NCBI GenBank assembly: GCA_020912385.1
Contig: CP087212.1
Location: forward strand, 2,170,001 to 2,234,000
From: Neofusicoccum parvum
Taxonomy: Eukaryota; Ascomycota; Dothideomycetes; Botryosphaeriales; Botryosphaeriaceae
Length of the DNA stretch: 64,000 bases
Direction: 5' to 3'
The notes under the pieces are model-generated. The model made no database searches. It was given only the letters and a program-made list of their open reading frames with translations, and was not told where the DNA came from. Of this stretch, positions 63,837 through 64,000 are shown piece after piece (the stretch's first letter is position 1; each line of letters begins with the position of its first letter). Made by a program: the position numbers and the translations under genes.

Positions 63837-64000
63837 GTTCATGGAGCTGGTAATGGGATAGAAGAAGAGGTGTATATGCATGCCAGAAACGGGCTTTGCG
63901 GACACAAATGTTTTATAGGCGGCGTTTGGGCATTGGCTAAACATAAGAGGCATCAAGTGTGTCTCCTGCCGAAATCATGGATACGATGGCACGATGGATG

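Noticed and set aside
1..64000. Secondary-metabolite cluster or CRISPR array
   Set aside because: No PKS, NRPS or terpene synthase core gene, and no regularly spaced direct repeats with unique spacers were seen.

Overview
This window looks like nuclear chromosomal DNA from a filamentous ascomycete (Pezizomycotina). A Dothideomycete is my best guess, but that is not provable from sequence alone. The evidence is short spliceosomal introns (about 50-320 nt, nearly all GT-AG), GC-rich third codon positions, 0.3-2.3 kb intergenic gaps, and a typical fungal housekeeping set (Erv14/cornichon, Prp17, MetAP1, kynurenine monooxygenase, Adp1-type ABCG transporter, Rtc5, mitochondrial bL36). Exon-intron models were rebuilt by hand from splice signals, reading phase and family motifs; none is backed by transcript data.

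Left part (0.1-33.4 kb): a secreted GH3 beta-glucosidase (-), a MEMO-family protein (-), a small protein with two CxxC pairs (+), kynurenine 3-monooxygenase (-) divergent from methionine aminopeptidase 1 (+), Erv14 (+), Prp17 (+), a 577-aa protein with an acidic tail (+), a 1226-aa membrane-anchored ZZ/EF-hand protein (+), a class I/II aminotransferase (-) divergent from an Adp1-like ABCG transporter (+), and a 765-aa disordered protein (+) whose last exon is easy to miss.

Centre (34.8-46.0 kb): the outstanding feature. Eleven small paralogous genes lie head-to-tail on the minus strand. Each has three exons: a short first exon that usually carries a Trp, a second exon of exactly 82 nt, and a third exon with the end of the domain plus a basic/acidic tail. 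The products (132-181 aa) share a compact helical domain that resembles a Myb/SANT helix-turn-helix. Tails often contain ESPTKK-like and SFFD-like motifs. Five neighbours (39.4-43.5 kb) also share a GAAGCGGGG-like element 120-134 bp upstream of the ATG. I know of no described system with this layout; a locally expanding family of small nuclear, perhaps DNA- or chromatin-binding, proteins is the most economical reading.

Right part (46.6-64 kb): mitochondrial ribosomal protein bL36m (+), Rtc5-like TLDc protein (-), a 1245-aa BRCT protein with many TP.K repeats and a 34-base G run just upstream of its ATG (-), a 456-bp MITE-like element with 14-bp terminal inverted repeats, a 3beta-HSD/Erg26-like dehydrogenase (-), a poly-Asn protein that seems frameshifted (+), and a protein with an N-terminal AT-hook and a C-terminal membrane segment (+). 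Several relic repeat copies lie between genes.

The genes do not form an obvious pathway or secondary-metabolite cluster. Apart from the tandem family, this is ordinary mixed housekeeping and accessory content.
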